Shown: in pieces, positions 44,486-56,104 of the stretch | How positions within the stretch are numbered: the first letter of the stretch is position 1 | Layout: every line of letters begins with the position of its first letter | Assembly: GCA_021798985.1 (NCBI GenBank) | Contig: JAJZBI010000022.1 | Coordinates: 1 to 64,000 of the forward strand | Reading direction: 5' to 3' | Length of the DNA stretch: 64,000 nt | From: Actinomycetes bacterium | GTDB taxonomy: Bacteria; Actinomycetota; Acidimicrobiia; Acidimicrobiales; Bog-793 | The notes under the pieces: generated by a model | Told to the model about the DNA's origin: nothing | The model's database searches: none | The model's input: only the letters and a program-made list of their open reading frames with translations | Program-made: the position numbers and the translations under genes

Positions 44486-45141
44486 GGAGCGGTCGATCCC
44501 GCCGGCCAGATCGCTCGCTTCGGCGCCCTCCGGCCAGCCGGGGATCGACGGCGCACCGGTGCCATGTGATGCGACGCCGGTCGAAGGCAGGTGAGGTTCG
44601 AGCCGAGTGACCGATGCCTGCCAGGGTCTTGTCGCCCAGCTCGCCCAGCGTCTAGATGCCAGGGTCGCCGGGCGCGCCCGGCAGGACGTCCCCGGTGTGC
44701 CCGTTGTGCGCGGCCCCCGACGCGCTTTCGGTTGCGCTTGGGCCAAGGCGTTCAGCCGCCGCAAGCGACCGCTTGCGGAGATAGCAGCGCAGCTGCCTGA
44801 CCACCTCGTCGGCAGGGCGGCCGTCGGCGACCCGGTCGGACGGGCGCCGGTCGACGTCGACGGAGAGCCGGAGGTGGCGGGACGCGGCCAACAGCGACGC
44901 ATAGGTGCGCTCGTCGTCGCTTGGTGAGCAGAACAGATCTTCGAGGTCCAAGGCCATGGCGCCAGATGACGCGCCCCGTGCGCGCCCGCTACTTGGGTAC
45001 ACGCACGCTATCGATCACCGGGCCGGCTGGCAACGTTGCAGGCAGGGGCGCAGTTCCCAGCGCCCGACGACGTCCGTTAATGTCGGCCTGCCGTCGGCGA
45101 GCCCTCGGGGCAGAGGGGAAAGCGGCCGTAGGCGAGGGGAC
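44486..45141. other. 656-bp spacer, no certain gene
   Basis: Between the LacI gene and the membrane protein. The only coding-like stretch is on the reverse strand at 44652-44957 (listed separately). The rest is GC-rich sequence without recognised motifs. Confidence 0.4.
44652..44957 (-). CDS. Doubtful hypothetical protein or gene fragment
   Basis: A 101-residue frame beginning MALDLEDLFCSPSDDERTYA with largely G/C third positions for its first 70 codons (through LRCYLRKRSLAAAERL) and then a low-complexity end. No family is recognised. The good start and poor end suggest a truncated or decayed gene; the frame could also be fortuitous in this GC-rich DNA. Confidence 0.25.
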   Translation of the reverse strand: MALDLEDLFCSPSDDERTYASLLAASRHLRLSVDVDRRPSDRVADGRPADEVVRQLRCYLRKRSLAAAERLGPSATESASGAAHNGHTGDVLPGAPGDPGI

Positions 45142-46824
45142 ATGGCGACGAGCACGTTGGCGCCACGCAGCAGCGGGCGCCGTGACGCACCAAAGCGGCC
45201 CATAGCTCGGACGCGCGCGTCCATCGGGGTGCTGCTGGCGGCGGGCGTGGTGGCGGCCGTGGCGCTCACCTTCCTCTACTACGCGGCGTCCGTCCACCTG
45301 GTCGCCGGGAACTCAGACGGCGCCACCGTCGTCCTCGAGGGCAAGGCCATGGCGCAGGGCAACGTCGCGCTGGCTGGTTGGCGGCTCTCCCTCGATTCCT
45401 TCGGGTCGGTCGACGTCCCCTTCTACGCGCTCGGTGTCCTCTTGCTCGGGGTCCGTCCCGCGCTCTTGCACCTCGTCCCCGCGGCGCTAGCGGTCCTCGT
45501 CGTCGCCACGGGCGCCGTGCTGGCAGCCGCCGGCCACCGGCGCCTTGCTGCCGGCGCGGGCGCCGCGAGCGTCATCGCCATCCTCGCGCTGCCGGGCCCG
45601 GACCTCGGCTTCTACCTGCTGCAGGGTCCCTGGCACGTTGGCACCGCGCTGTACTGCCTCGTCGCCTTCGGCTGCGTCGCGCTCCGGCCGACGCCGTGGC
45701 GCGCCGCGGCCGCCGCGGCCGTCCTTGCCGCGGGGATGCTCGGCGACTTCCTCACCGCGGCGCTCGGCGTGCTTCCGGTGCTCGCCGCCGGGCTGGTCGC
45801 GGCGCGACGCGAGCGGCGGCTGCGTGCCGCCGTGCCGCCGGTGCTCGCCGCGATCGGCGCCGTGGTCCTCGCTGCCTGTGGCCGGCTCCTTGAGGAAGCC
45901 GTCGGGACCTTCACCTTGGTCAACCGGAACCTGCCGCTCAGCACGCACCAGCTCACCAACAACGTCGGCTTCGTGTTCCGCCGGTTCCCGGCGCTCCTCG
46001 GTCTCGGCGCGATCCCCGCCGATCCCGCCTCCAACGGACCGAGCGCCGCCCAGTGGCTGCACCTCCCCGCCGTCGTGCTCGTCGTGGTGGCGGTGCTCGC
46101 CGCCGCCGCTCGGCTCGTCACCCGCCTCGTGCGGCCCCGGCCGGCGCGCGCGGGAGCGACTTCGTTCACCCTGCTCGAGGACTGCCTGCTGTTCGGCGTC
46201 CTCGCCGATGGCGCGGTCTTCGTGCTCGGTGCCGCGAGCAACAATCCCGAGTACACGAAGTACCTGACCCCAGGGGTCGCCTTCGCCGTGGTGCTCGGTG
46301 GGCGGCTCGTCGCTCAGCTGGCGGCTGGAGCGCGCGCCCGGAGGCGCGGCGCGCTCGCCGTTGGCCTCGTCGCGAGCGCCCTCGCGCTCGTGGCGGGCTT
46401 CGCCTACGATGCCGCGGCCGACGTCGACCCCGCCACCCAGCCCGCCGCGGCGCTCGGGAGCTTCCTGCTCGCCCACCATCTGCGTCTGGGGATCGGGGAC
46501 TACTGGAGCTCCTCGCTCGTGACGGTGCAGACCAAGGGCCAGGTCGTCGTGCGGCCGGTCGCGCTCGGCTACGCCGGCAAGCTGCGGCGCGACGACCGCC
46601 AGTCTGCCGACGACTGGTACCAGAACCAGCGCTTCCAGTTCTTCGTCTGTGACCTCGCCCGGCCCTGGCACGGCGTCAACGTGGCGACCGCCGAGGCGAC
46701 CTTCGGCAAGCCGGCCAGCACCTATGCGGTCGGCAGCTACCGCGTCCTCGTCTGGGACCACCGCGTCGCGGTGAGCCTCAAGGTGCCCGCCTTCCACAGC
46801 CCGCTCCAGCTCTACTTCCGCTGA
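45142..46824 (+). CDS. Polytopic membrane protein, GT-C glycosyltransferase-like
   Basis: A 560-residue protein with about ten hydrophobic helices after a short basic N-terminus. The first extracytoplasmic loop, VAGNSDGATVVLEGKAMAQG then GWRLSLDSFGSVDVPFYALG, has the acidic GNSD motif and layout seen in actinobacterial GT-C-type membrane proteins that use lipid-linked sugars. The C-terminal ~130 residues are soluble (DYWSSSLVTVQTKGQVVVRP) and probably outside. ATG 45142 has GAGGGG 3 nt upstream. The family call is from fold pattern only. Confidence 0.6.
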   Translation: MATSTLAPRSSGRRDAPKRPIARTRASIGVLLAAGVVAAVALTFLYYAASVHLVAGNSDGATVVLEGKAMAQGNVALAGWRLSLDSFGSVDVPFYALGVLLLGVRPALLHLVPAALAVLVVATGAVLAAAGHRRLAAGAGAASVIAILALPGPDLGFYLLQGPWHVGTALYCLVAFGCVALRPTPWRAAAAAAVLAAGMLGDFLTAALGVLPVLAAGLVAARRERRLRAAVPPVLAAIGAVVLAACGRLLEEAVGTFTLVNRNLPLSTHQLTNNVGFVFRRFPALLGLGAIPADPASNGPSAAQWLHLPAVVLVVVAVLAAAARLVTRLVRPRPARAGATSFTLLEDCLLFGVLADGAVFVLGAASNNPEYTKYLTPGVAFAVVLGGRLVAQLAAGARARRRGALAVGLVASALALVAGFAYDAAADVDPATQPAAALGSFLLAHHLRLGIGDYWSSSLVTVQTKGQVVVRPVALGYAGKLRRDDRQSADDWYQNQRFQFFVCDLARPWHGVNVATAEATFGKPASTYAVGSYRVLVWDHRVAVSLKVPAFHSPLQLYFR

Positions 46825-46915
46825 CCGCGCGACAAAGGCCGCCTTCGGCTTGCGCGCTGTCTAGCGTGTCGGCAGCCCGGTGCCGATCGGTGGCACCCCG
46901 ACCAAGGACGCGGTG

Positions 46916-47749
46916 ATGAGCGAACGGCGCTACGTGACCACCGATCACCACGGGACCCAGCACAGTACCGGGGAGCCGCGGCGCTGGAACCAGGAGGACG
47001 GGTCGGCGAGCCCGGAGGCCACGCCAGCGGCGGCCCTCGACGCGGTTGGCCTGGTCGAATGGCTGGATGAGCGGGTCTTTGCGGCCGAGATCGGCGCGTC
47101 CGGCGCGCTGCGTCTCGGTGACCAGCTCCCCTTCGGCCCCGAGCGCGCCGCCAGCTTCGCCCTCGACTGCCTCGAGCACGCCTTTGGCGCAGAGCGCGAC
47201 CTGGCGCTCCCCCGCGGCCGTACGCTCGGCGAGGTGATCGACGAGGCACGCCGGGCGCTGTCGGCGACCGAGCCAGGGACCTTCACGGCGCTCGCCCGCT
47301 TCGCGCGGCTGCGCCACCTGCGCCGCACCCGAGACGTGCTCGGCGCCACGGCCTTCAGCCTGGCCAAGCAGGACGAGCGAGAGGACCTCGAGCTCGCCGA
47401 CGATCCCGCCTGGGCAACCCTGGCGGCGCTGGGCGAAGGGGTGCTCGCCGCCCTCGAGGCGGTGCGCGAGGTGCTTGGGCCGCGCGATGCGTCACGTCCA
47501 GACGGCGCGGTGAGCGACGAGGACGCCGAGCTCGCCGAGCGGGGCGAGTCGCCCTGGATCACCCCGTGGGGTCCGCTCTCGATCGGCATCGAGCACGTCC
47601 CGGCCCACCGGCCCGCCGCCCAGTGCGCTCGCGAGGCGGCCGAGCGCGCCCGTCAGGCCGTCGCCGACCGTCTCGGCGAGCCGGCAGGCGTCGCCGAGCA
47701 CGCCTGGCAGGCCGCTCGCCTGGAGGAGGTGCTCGGGCTCGAGCGCTGA
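46916..47749 (+). CDS. Hypothetical Ala/Glu-rich protein
   Basis: A 277-residue soluble protein that I do not recognise. It is Ala-, Arg- and Glu-rich and mostly helical, with segments VGLVEWLDERVFAAEIGASG, ARFARLRHLRRTRDVLGATA and SPWITPWGPLSIGIEHVPAH, and no signal peptide. ATG 46916 (MSERRYVTTD) has AAGGA 8 nt upstream; GTG 46880 is an alternative. It follows the membrane protein by 91 bp and converges with the CHAP gene. Confidence 0.7.
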   Translation: MSERRYVTTDHHGTQHSTGEPRRWNQEDGSASPEATPAAALDAVGLVEWLDERVFAAEIGASGALRLGDQLPFGPERAASFALDCLEHAFGAERDLALPRGRTLGEVIDEARRALSATEPGTFTALARFARLRHLRRTRDVLGATAFSLAKQDEREDLELADDPAWATLAALGEGVLAALEAVREVLGPRDASRPDGAVSDEDAELAERGESPWITPWGPLSIGIEHVPAHRPAAQCAREAAERARQAVADRLGEPAGVAEHAWQAARLEEVLGLER

Positions 47750-47762
47750 ATAAGCCCGCGGC

Positions 47763-48866
47763 TCAGCTGGCCGTCGCGGGGGTCGGCACGGCACTGAGGA
47801 GCGGGAGCGCCCGCGGCATCGGGGACCCATGGCCCCTGAGCAGTGCCGCGAGGCTTGCCCGGGTCCGTTCACTCTCGCGGCGCCGGCGCGCCGCAACGAG
47901 CGCGGCCACCCGACGCCGCGCCGCTGCGGCGGCGAGGACGGCGCGTGGCGGAGGCAGGAGGTGGAACCATGCGGCGTAGGGATACTGGAACTCGGCGTCC
48001 GCCGGGTCGCTCGGGTCGATGAGGCGCCAGCCGATCACATCGAGGACCTTGTGATACGCACTCGGTCCGACGTTCTCCTGTGCCACGAGGACCGTTCCGT
48101 CGCCGGTCGCAGCGACGTGCGAGGCGACCACGATCGCCACATGGCCATCGTCGGCGCCGTCGAAGCCGGGCACCGAGGAGAAGCTGATGACGTCGCCGGC
48201 AAGCGGAGCGTGCCCGACCGCCCCCGGCGTGCCGTTCACGACATAGCGGGAGTTGGGGTAAGCGGCGTGGTAGTTCGCCGCGACCTGGTCGCCCTCGGCC
48301 ATCACCGGGGCGAGGCCGTCGGCGACCGACAGCCAGCGCTCGGCCAGCTCGACGCACTGGAAGCCGGGCGTGGCGTTGTAGTAGGCGCCCAGGCGGCCGC
48401 GCGGTCCGGGCAGGTCGACGTAAGACCAGCTGCCGCCATAGGCGGGGCCGGGACCACAGATCGGGAGGTCAGGGGTCGTGCCGGTCCAGGCGGCCACCGC
48501 TGCGCCGTGGAGCATGCACCACTGCGCCGTGGCGGCGATTCCGGGGTGGATCGCGCCGTGCGCCTCGCCGGGACGCACCGGCGTGGCCGTGGGCTGCCGG
48601 GGAGGTGACGCCCCGAGCACCGGCCGCTCGATGCGTGCGAGCCGGGCGGGTCGCGGGAGGGGCGCGGCGGGGAGTCGCGGGCCGTTCGAGACGGCGCGGG
48701 CCCGGGCGGCTCGCCGTCCCTGGCGCGGAGGCGCGGCGCCGGCGCTCGCCCCGCTCTGGGCGGCGACGGTGGCGCAGGCGGCGACCGACGCCGCCGCACC
48801 GAGCAGGCTGAGCCGGCGGCGGCGGGTCGGGGCACTGGTTCGCAGGCGATCGTTGCGCAACGGCAA
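47763..48866 (-). CDS. Exported CHAP-domain amidase/peptidase
   Basis: About 367 residues. The N-terminus has a Tat-like segment (APTRRRRLSLLGAAASVAA) and an Arg/Pro/Ala linker, then a CHAP domain with Cys in PGFQCVELAERWLS, His in DDGHVAIVVASH and a following VAQEN; these are the catalytic positions of NlpC/P60-CHAP peptidoglycan hydrolases. The C-terminus is Arg/Ala-rich. I chose TTG 48866 because a TAGCAT box (48931-48936) overlaps the upstream ATG 48932, making that start untranslatable if the promoter is real, and GGGAG lies 11 nt before the TTG. Confidence 0.75.
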   Translation of the reverse strand: MPLRNDRLRTSAPTRRRRLSLLGAAASVAACATVAAQSGASAGAAPPRQGRRAARARAVSNGPRLPAAPLPRPARLARIERPVLGASPPRQPTATPVRPGEAHGAIHPGIAATAQWCMLHGAAVAAWTGTTPDLPICGPGPAYGGSWSYVDLPGPRGRLGAYYNATPGFQCVELAERWLSVADGLAPVMAEGDQVAANYHAAYPNSRYVVNGTPGAVGHAPLAGDVISFSSVPGFDGADDGHVAIVVASHVAATGDGTVLVAQENVGPSAYHKVLDVIGWRLIDPSDPADAEFQYPYAAWFHLLPPPRAVLAAAAARRRVAALVAARRRRESERTRASLAALLRGHGSPMPRALPLLSAVPTPATAS

Positions 48867-49012
48867 TTGGCGCGGTTCTCCCTGTTCACTCGGGGATTCT
48901 CGCGAGCTCGGCTCGAGCGACGACCGGTGCATGCTAGGGACGCACCCGACCGGTGGCAAGGGTGCGACGATTCGATCGCGTGACGATCAGGCGACGTTCG
49001 CCGAAATCTTGA

Positions 49013-50536
<1,524 letters not shown>

Positions 50537-50542
50537 CGCTAG

Positions 50543-52322
50543 CTACTTCGCCCGGAAAAACGACTTCGAGAAATAGCCCCTGAACAGGACTCCCTGGTCT
50601 GGAGGGTGCTCGCGATCTGCGCCCGATGTTGACACGATGTCTCCGACCACCCGTTGCGAAAGGGATCGGAGCCACCGTGCTGCGCACCAAAGTAGATGGC
50701 CAGCAGGCCCTCTGGGAGTCCCTGCTCCCCGACGAGTTCCACCGTCTGCCACGAGGACTTCAGCTGATCGATGAGCTGCTCGACGATTCGGTGTTCTTCG
50801 AGCCGTTCGTGCCTCACTTCTCGCCGCTGTTCGGCCGGCCCTCGATCCCGATCGAGACCTACCTGCGCCTCATGCACCTGCGCTACCGCTACCGCCTCGG
50901 CTTCGAGACCCTCTGTGGCGAGGTGGCCGACTCGCTCGCCTGGCGGCGGTTCTGCCGGATCGGCCCCTACGACACGGTTCCCGATCCGTCCACGCTCATG
51001 AAGATCACCAAGCGCTGCGGCGACGACGTGGTGGCCAAGCTGAACGAGGCGCTGCTCAAGAAGGCGCCCGGCGAGCACCTCGTCAAGCTCGACAAGGTGC
51101 GGATCGACGCGACCGTTGTCGCCGCGAACGTCGCCTACCCGACCGACTCGGGTCTGCTGGCCCGTGGCGTGGCGAAGCTCGCAGGCAGCGTGGAGCTCCT
51201 GAAGCAGCTGGGCCTCGCGCGTCGGACGCCGTTTCGCAACCGGACGCGGTCTGTCCGCCGCCGCACCCACGACATCGGGGCATGGCTTCGCCGGCGAAGC
51301 GACGAGGCGAAGGCCGAGGTGCTCGCCATCACCGGCGAGCTCGCCGATCTCGCCGAGGTGACGATTACAGAGGCGCGCATCGTCGCGCACAACGCCGCCC
51401 GCTCACTTGCCCGTGCCGGCGCTGACGCGTCGAGCAGGGCGTCGTGCCTCGTCGCCGACATCGAGCGCGTGGCCGGCCTGCTCGAGAAGGTCGTCGTCCA
51501 GGCAAGAAGCCGCATCGGTGGGGATATGCCCGAGGAATCGACCCGGATCGTGTCGCTGCACGACCCCGACGCCCGACCCATCGCAAAGGGCCGTCTCGGC
51601 AAGCCGGTCGAGTTCGGCTACAAGGCCCAGGTCGCCGACAACGCCGACGGCCTCGTGCTCGACCTCGCGGTGTTCCAGGGCAACCCGAACGACGCCACCT
51701 TGATCGTCTCGGCGATGAAGCGGGTGAAGGCGCTGTTCGGACGCGCCCCGCGGGCAGTCACGGCGGACCGGGGCTACTCGGCCTCCGGCATCGAGGCCGC
51801 CATCGAGGCCGTCGGCGCCAAGAAGGTCGTCATCCCCTACAAGGGCCGCAAGAGTGCCCAGCGCCGGGCGCTCGAGTCGAGCCGCTCCTTCCGGCGCCTC
51901 GTGAAGTGGCGCACCGGCTCGGAGGGCCGCATCGCGCACCTGAAGCACGCCTGGGGCCTCGAGAGGACCCTCCTCGACGGCAGCGCCGGGGCGGCCGCCT
52001 GGTGCGGCTGGGGAGTGCTCGCCCACAACGCCACGAAGGTCGCCGTCCTCCAGGCGAGACGAGCGGCGACACGGGAGGCCGCCAGAGAACGACGGGAGCG
52101 GCCAGAGGGGACCGGACCACCCCACAACAGACCCTTGGCCAAGCAATGCCGCACCTGAGCTCCCGCCGCTCGGCCTCACCCGCCGCAGCCCGTCGGAACT
52201 TGGAGGGGCCCGAGGCAGGAGGCGGGGCCGAAAGGCGGGAGATTAGGCGGTAACGGCCGCACCCGCGGCGCCCTCGAGGCGCCGTCCTGGCTTGCCAGAG
52301 CCCCTTTTTCCGGGCGAAGTAG
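50543..52322 (+). mobile_element. Complete insertion sequence, 1780 bp
   Basis: Perfect 18-bp terminal inverted repeats, CTACTTCGCCCGGAAAAA at 50543-50560 and its complement at 52305-52322, flanked on both sides by the 4-bp direct repeat CTAG (50539-50542 and 52323-52326). One transposase gene lies inside. The element sits in the 2-bp gap between the convergent proS and asd stops. The intact ends, identical flanks and intact transposase point to a recent insertion. The transposase resembles ISNCY (ISDol1)/IS1182-like families. Confidence 0.92.
50626..52158 (+). CDS. IS transposase, DDE type
   Basis: A 510-residue transposase: N-terminal domain PIETYLRLMHLRYRYRLGFE then ETLCGEVADSLAWRRFC, and an RNase H-like catalytic core with Asp in KVRIDATVVAANVAYPTDSG, Asp in VTADRGYSASGIEAA and Glu in SEGRIAHLKHAWGLERT. 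The middle is Arg/Ala-rich and helical. The C-terminal LAHNATKVAVLQ is typical of ISNCY/IS1182-like enzymes. ATG 50626 is the first start; GTG 50680 (LRTKVDGQQALWE) is an alternative. No frameshift, so probably functional. Confidence 0.9.
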   Translation: MLTRCLRPPVAKGIGATVLRTKVDGQQALWESLLPDEFHRLPRGLQLIDELLDDSVFFEPFVPHFSPLFGRPSIPIETYLRLMHLRYRYRLGFETLCGEVADSLAWRRFCRIGPYDTVPDPSTLMKITKRCGDDVVAKLNEALLKKAPGEHLVKLDKVRIDATVVAANVAYPTDSGLLARGVAKLAGSVELLKQLGLARRTPFRNRTRSVRRRTHDIGAWLRRRSDEAKAEVLAITGELADLAEVTITEARIVAHNAARSLARAGADASSRASCLVADIERVAGLLEKVVVQARSRIGGDMPEESTRIVSLHDPDARPIAKGRLGKPVEFGYKAQVADNADGLVLDLAVFQGNPNDATLIVSAMKRVKALFGRAPRAVTADRGYSASGIEAAIEAVGAKKVVIPYKGRKSAQRRALESSRSFRRLVKWRTGSEGRIAHLKHAWGLERTLLDGSAGAAAWCGWGVLAHNATKVAVLQARRAATREAARERRERPEGTGPPHNRPLAKQCRT

Positions 52323-53393
<1,071 letters not shown>

Positions 53394-54617
53394 CTAGACG
53401 CGCGGCTCGCCGAGCTCGAAGGCCTCGTGCAGCGCCCGTACGGCGCGCTCGGCACCCTCGGCGGCCACCATGCACGAGATGCGGATCGGCGAGGTCGAGA
53501 TCATCTCGATGTTGATGCCGGCCGCGGCTAGCGACTCGAACATCGTGGCCGTGACCCCCGGGTTGGTGCGCATGCCCGCCCCGATCACCGAGACCTGGGC
53601 GATCGACTCGTCGATCGACAAGGTGCCCGCACCGATCTTTTCCGCCAGCGCCTCGACGACGCGCGCCGCGGTCGGCGTGTCGACCTTGCCGGTCGTAAAG
53701 GAGATGTCGGTCGTGCCGTCGTGCGAGGTGTTCTGCACGATCATGTCCACGTTGACGTGCTCGTCCGCGAGGGCGCGGAACAGCGAGGCGGCGATGCCGG
53801 GCTGGTCAGGCACCTTGGTGAGGGTGAGCTTGGTCGCCGTGGCGTCGCTCGTCACCGCCGAGACGATGGGCTGCTCCATGGTGGGGTCCTCCTCGCCCAC
53901 CCACGTGCCGGGCTCCCAGGTGAAGCTGGAGCGGACGTGGAGGGGCACGTGGTGGTTGCGGGCGAACTCAACCGAGCGCAGCGCCAGCACCCGGCCGCCG
54001 GTGGCGGCGATCTCGAGCATCTCCTCAAAGGAGATGCGCTTGATCTTGCGCGCGTCGGGGACGATGCGGGGGTCCGCGTTGAAGACCCCCGAGACGTCGG
54101 TGTAGATCTCGCAGCGGTCGGCGCCGAGCGCGGCGGCGAGCGCCACCGCCGTCGTGTCCGAGCCGCCGCGCCCGAGCGTCGTCACGTCGTGCTCGGTCGA
54201 GACGCCCTGGAAGCCGGCGACGACCGGGACGTGGCCGCTGCGCAGCGCGTCGCGCAGCCGATCGCCGCGCACCTCGATGATCTTGGCGTTCTGGTGCACC
54301 GTGTCGGTGATGATCCCGGCCTGGCTGCCGGTGAAGGAGGCCGCGGGCACGCCGAGCTCGGCGAGGGCCATGCACAGCAGCGCCATCGAGATGCGCTCCC
54401 CAGCCGTGAGCAGCATGTCGAGCTCGCGGCCCGGCCGCACGGCGCTGACGTCGGCGGCGAGGCGCAGGAGGTCGTCGGTGCTCTTGCCCATGGCCGAGAC
54501 GACGACCACGACCTCATCGCCTTGGCGGCGGGTGCGGGCGACGTGGTCGGCGACCGCGCGGATGCGTTCTGCGTCGGCCACCGAGGTGCCGCCGAACTTC
54601 TGGACGGTGAGGGCCAC
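53394..54617 (-). CDS. lysC: Aspartate kinase (alpha and probable internal beta subunit)
   Basis: A 407-residue kinase, first step of the aspartate pathway. The start is GTG 54617 ([19 protein letters not shown], matching Corynebacterium LysC); TTG 54626 lies in the -10 box and is unlikely. The kinase domain has [21 protein letters not shown] and [18 protein letters not shown]. Two ACT domains follow ([40 protein letters not shown]) for lysine/threonine feedback. An internal ATG at 53879 (MEQPIVSAV) has a strong GAGGAGG 8 nt upstream and would give a 161-residue beta subunit. It heads the lysC-asd operon. Confidence 0.96.
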   Translation of the reverse strand: MALTVQKFGGTSVADAERIRAVADHVARTRRQGDEVVVVVSAMGKSTDDLLRLAADVSAVRPGRELDMLLTAGERISMALLCMALAELGVPAASFTGSQAGIITDTVHQNAKIIEVRGDRLRDALRSGHVPVVAGFQGVSTEHDVTTLGRGGSDTTAVALAAALGADRCEIYTDVSGVFNADPRIVPDARKIKRISFEEMLEIAATGGRVLALRSVEFARNHHVPLHVRSSFTWEPGTWVGEEDPTMEQPIVSAVTSDATATKLTLTKVPDQPGIAASLFRALADEHVNVDMIVQNTSHDGTTDISFTTGKVDTPTAARVVEALAEKIGAGTLSIDESIAQVSVIGAGMRTNPGVTATMFESLAAAGINIEMISTSPIRISCMVAAEGAERAVRALHEAFELGEPRV

Positions 54618-54624
54618 GACCGCC

Positions 54625-54630
54625 AACCTA
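54625..54630 (-). promoter_or_regulatory. -10 box (TAGGTT) of lysC
   Basis: TAGGTT on the reverse strand ends 7 nt before GTG 54617; a leaderless start is implied. Its -35 region would overlap the cyclophilin -10. Confidence 0.45.
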
Positions 54631-54646
54631 TCTCGCGGCCAGCGGA

Positions 54647-54652
54647 TAGCTT
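54647..54652 (+). promoter_or_regulatory. -10 box (TAGCTT) of the cyclophilin gene
   Basis: TAGCTT ends 8 nt before GTG 54661; its -35 region would overlap the lysC -10. The two starts are only 43 nt apart. Confidence 0.45.
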
Positions 54653-54660
54653 TGCGGACC

Positions 54661-55509
54661 GTGCCGAGCGAGAAGCGAGCCCGTCAACGCGCCCTTCGCG
54701 ACCTGAAGGTCGCCGCCGAGCAACAGCGTGTGCGGCGGCGAAAGGGCCTCCGTCGAGGCCTCATCGCCCTGGTCGTGGCCGGGGCGATCGTCGGCATCGT
54801 CTTCGGCGTGACCAGCTCTTCTGGGCCGAAGACTCCGGCGGCCGCCAAGCACACCACGACGAGCGCGCCGGTGACGTCCTCCACGCAGGCGACGCCGACC
54901 ACGGCGCCGGTCTCTCACACGGCCGTCGCGCCCACCTGCCCGCCCGCCTCGGGCGCCTCAAAGCGCGTCATCGCCTTCACCAAGGCGCCACCCACCTGCA
55001 TCGCCGCCAATGGGGTCTATGACGCCAAGGTCGTCACCGACGTCGGGACCTTCGTCATCCGCATGGACGCCGCGGCGTCGCCCGCGGCGGTCAACAACTT
55101 CGTCTTCCTCGCCCGCTACCACTTCTTCAACGGCGTCGACTTCCACCGGGTGATCCCAGGCTTCGTCGTCCAGGGCGGCGACCCCACCGGGACGGGCACG
55201 GGCGGCCCGGGCTACTCCTTCACGGGGAACACCCCGCCCAAGTCCTGCACCGCCAAGGCCGACTGCTACCCCGTCTGGGGGGTCGCGCTCGCCAACTCCT
55301 CGGGACCATCGACCGACGGCAGCCAGTTCTTCATCGTCCTGCCCGGCGGGCAGAAGACCCTCGACCAGGAGCCGAACTACACCTTGTTCGGCAAGGTGGT
55401 CTCAGGGACCGCCGTCGTCGCCAAGATCGGCGCGGACGGCAGCTCAGGGGGCACGCCGAAGGTGCTGCACTACATGAAGAGCGTCACGATCAGCCAGGTC
55501 AGCGGCTAG
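54661..55509 (+). CDS. Membrane-anchored cyclophilin peptidyl-prolyl isomerase
   Basis: A 282-residue protein: basic N-terminus ([20 protein letters not shown]), one signal-anchor helix ([17 protein letters not shown]), a Thr/Ser/Pro linker, then a cyclophilin domain with [38 protein letters not shown] (catalytic Arg and Gln), [10 protein letters not shown] and [12 protein letters not shown]. It should fold proteins outside the membrane. The start is GTG 54661. Actinobacterial orthologues have the same anchored layout. A second cyclophilin follows after 28 bp. Confidence 0.92.
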   Translation: MPSEKRARQRALRDLKVAAEQQRVRRRKGLRRGLIALVVAGAIVGIVFGVTSSSGPKTPAAAKHTTTSAPVTSSTQATPTTAPVSHTAVAPTCPPASGASKRVIAFTKAPPTCIAANGVYDAKVVTDVGTFVIRMDAAASPAAVNNFVFLARYHFFNGVDFHRVIPGFVVQGGDPTGTGTGGPGYSFTGNTPPKSCTAKADCYPVWGVALANSSGPSTDGSQFFIVLPGGQKTLDQEPNYTLFGKVVSGTAVVAKIGADGSSGGTPKVLHYMKSVTISQVSG

Positions 55510-55537
55510 CAGGCCACCGGCCAGAAACGGAGTGAGC

Positions 55538-56092
55538 ATGACTCCCACGTGCCCGCCAGCAGACGGCTCCGCGCCGAAGACCCAGCGCTTTGATGGCCCG
55601 CCGCCGATGTGCTTGGACCTGTCCAAGCGCTACGGGGCGGTCATGACGACGAGCAAGGGGTCGATGACGATCGCCTTCGACGCCATCGCTGCGCCGCGGA
55701 CGGTCAACAACTTCGTCTTCCTTGCCCGCTACCACTACTACGACGACACCTTCTTCCACCGCGTGATCCCGGGCTTCGTCCTCCAAGGCGGCGACCCGAC
55801 GGGGACGGGGACTGGCGGGCCGGGCTATCGCTTCGAGGACGAGCTGCCGGCGCCCGGCCGTTACGAGCTCGGCTCGCTGGCGATGGCGAATGCCGGGCCG
55901 AACACCAACGGCAGCCAGTTCTTCGTGATCAGCGGGCCCTCGGGTATCCAGCTCCCGCCGCAGTACTCGTTGTTCGGCAAGGTCGTGAAGGGCCTCGATG
56001 TCGTGCAGGCGATCGACGCCATCGGCTCGGGCTCAGGCCGGCCGGCCGAGCGGGTGACGATCGAGTCGATCGAGATCACCGAGGCCGACTGA
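55538..56092 (+). CDS. Cytosolic cyclophilin peptidyl-prolyl isomerase
   Basis: A 184-residue cyclophilin without signal: [50 protein letters not shown] and LFGKVVKGLDVV. Its core is strikingly similar to the upstream protein, including the TCPP segment before the domain, so the pair arose by tandem duplication followed by loss of the anchor. ATG 55538 has GGAG 5 nt upstream; GTG 55532 is less likely. Confidence 0.92.
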   Translation: MTPTCPPADGSAPKTQRFDGPPPMCLDLSKRYGAVMTTSKGSMTIAFDAIAAPRTVNNFVFLARYHYYDDTFFHRVIPGFVLQGGDPTGTGTGGPGYRFEDELPAPGRYELGSLAMANAGPNTNGSQFFVISGPSGIQLPPQYSLFGKVVKGLDVVQAIDAIGSGSGRPAERVTIESIEITEAD

Positions 56093-56104
56093 GCCCCAGC
56101 TCGC

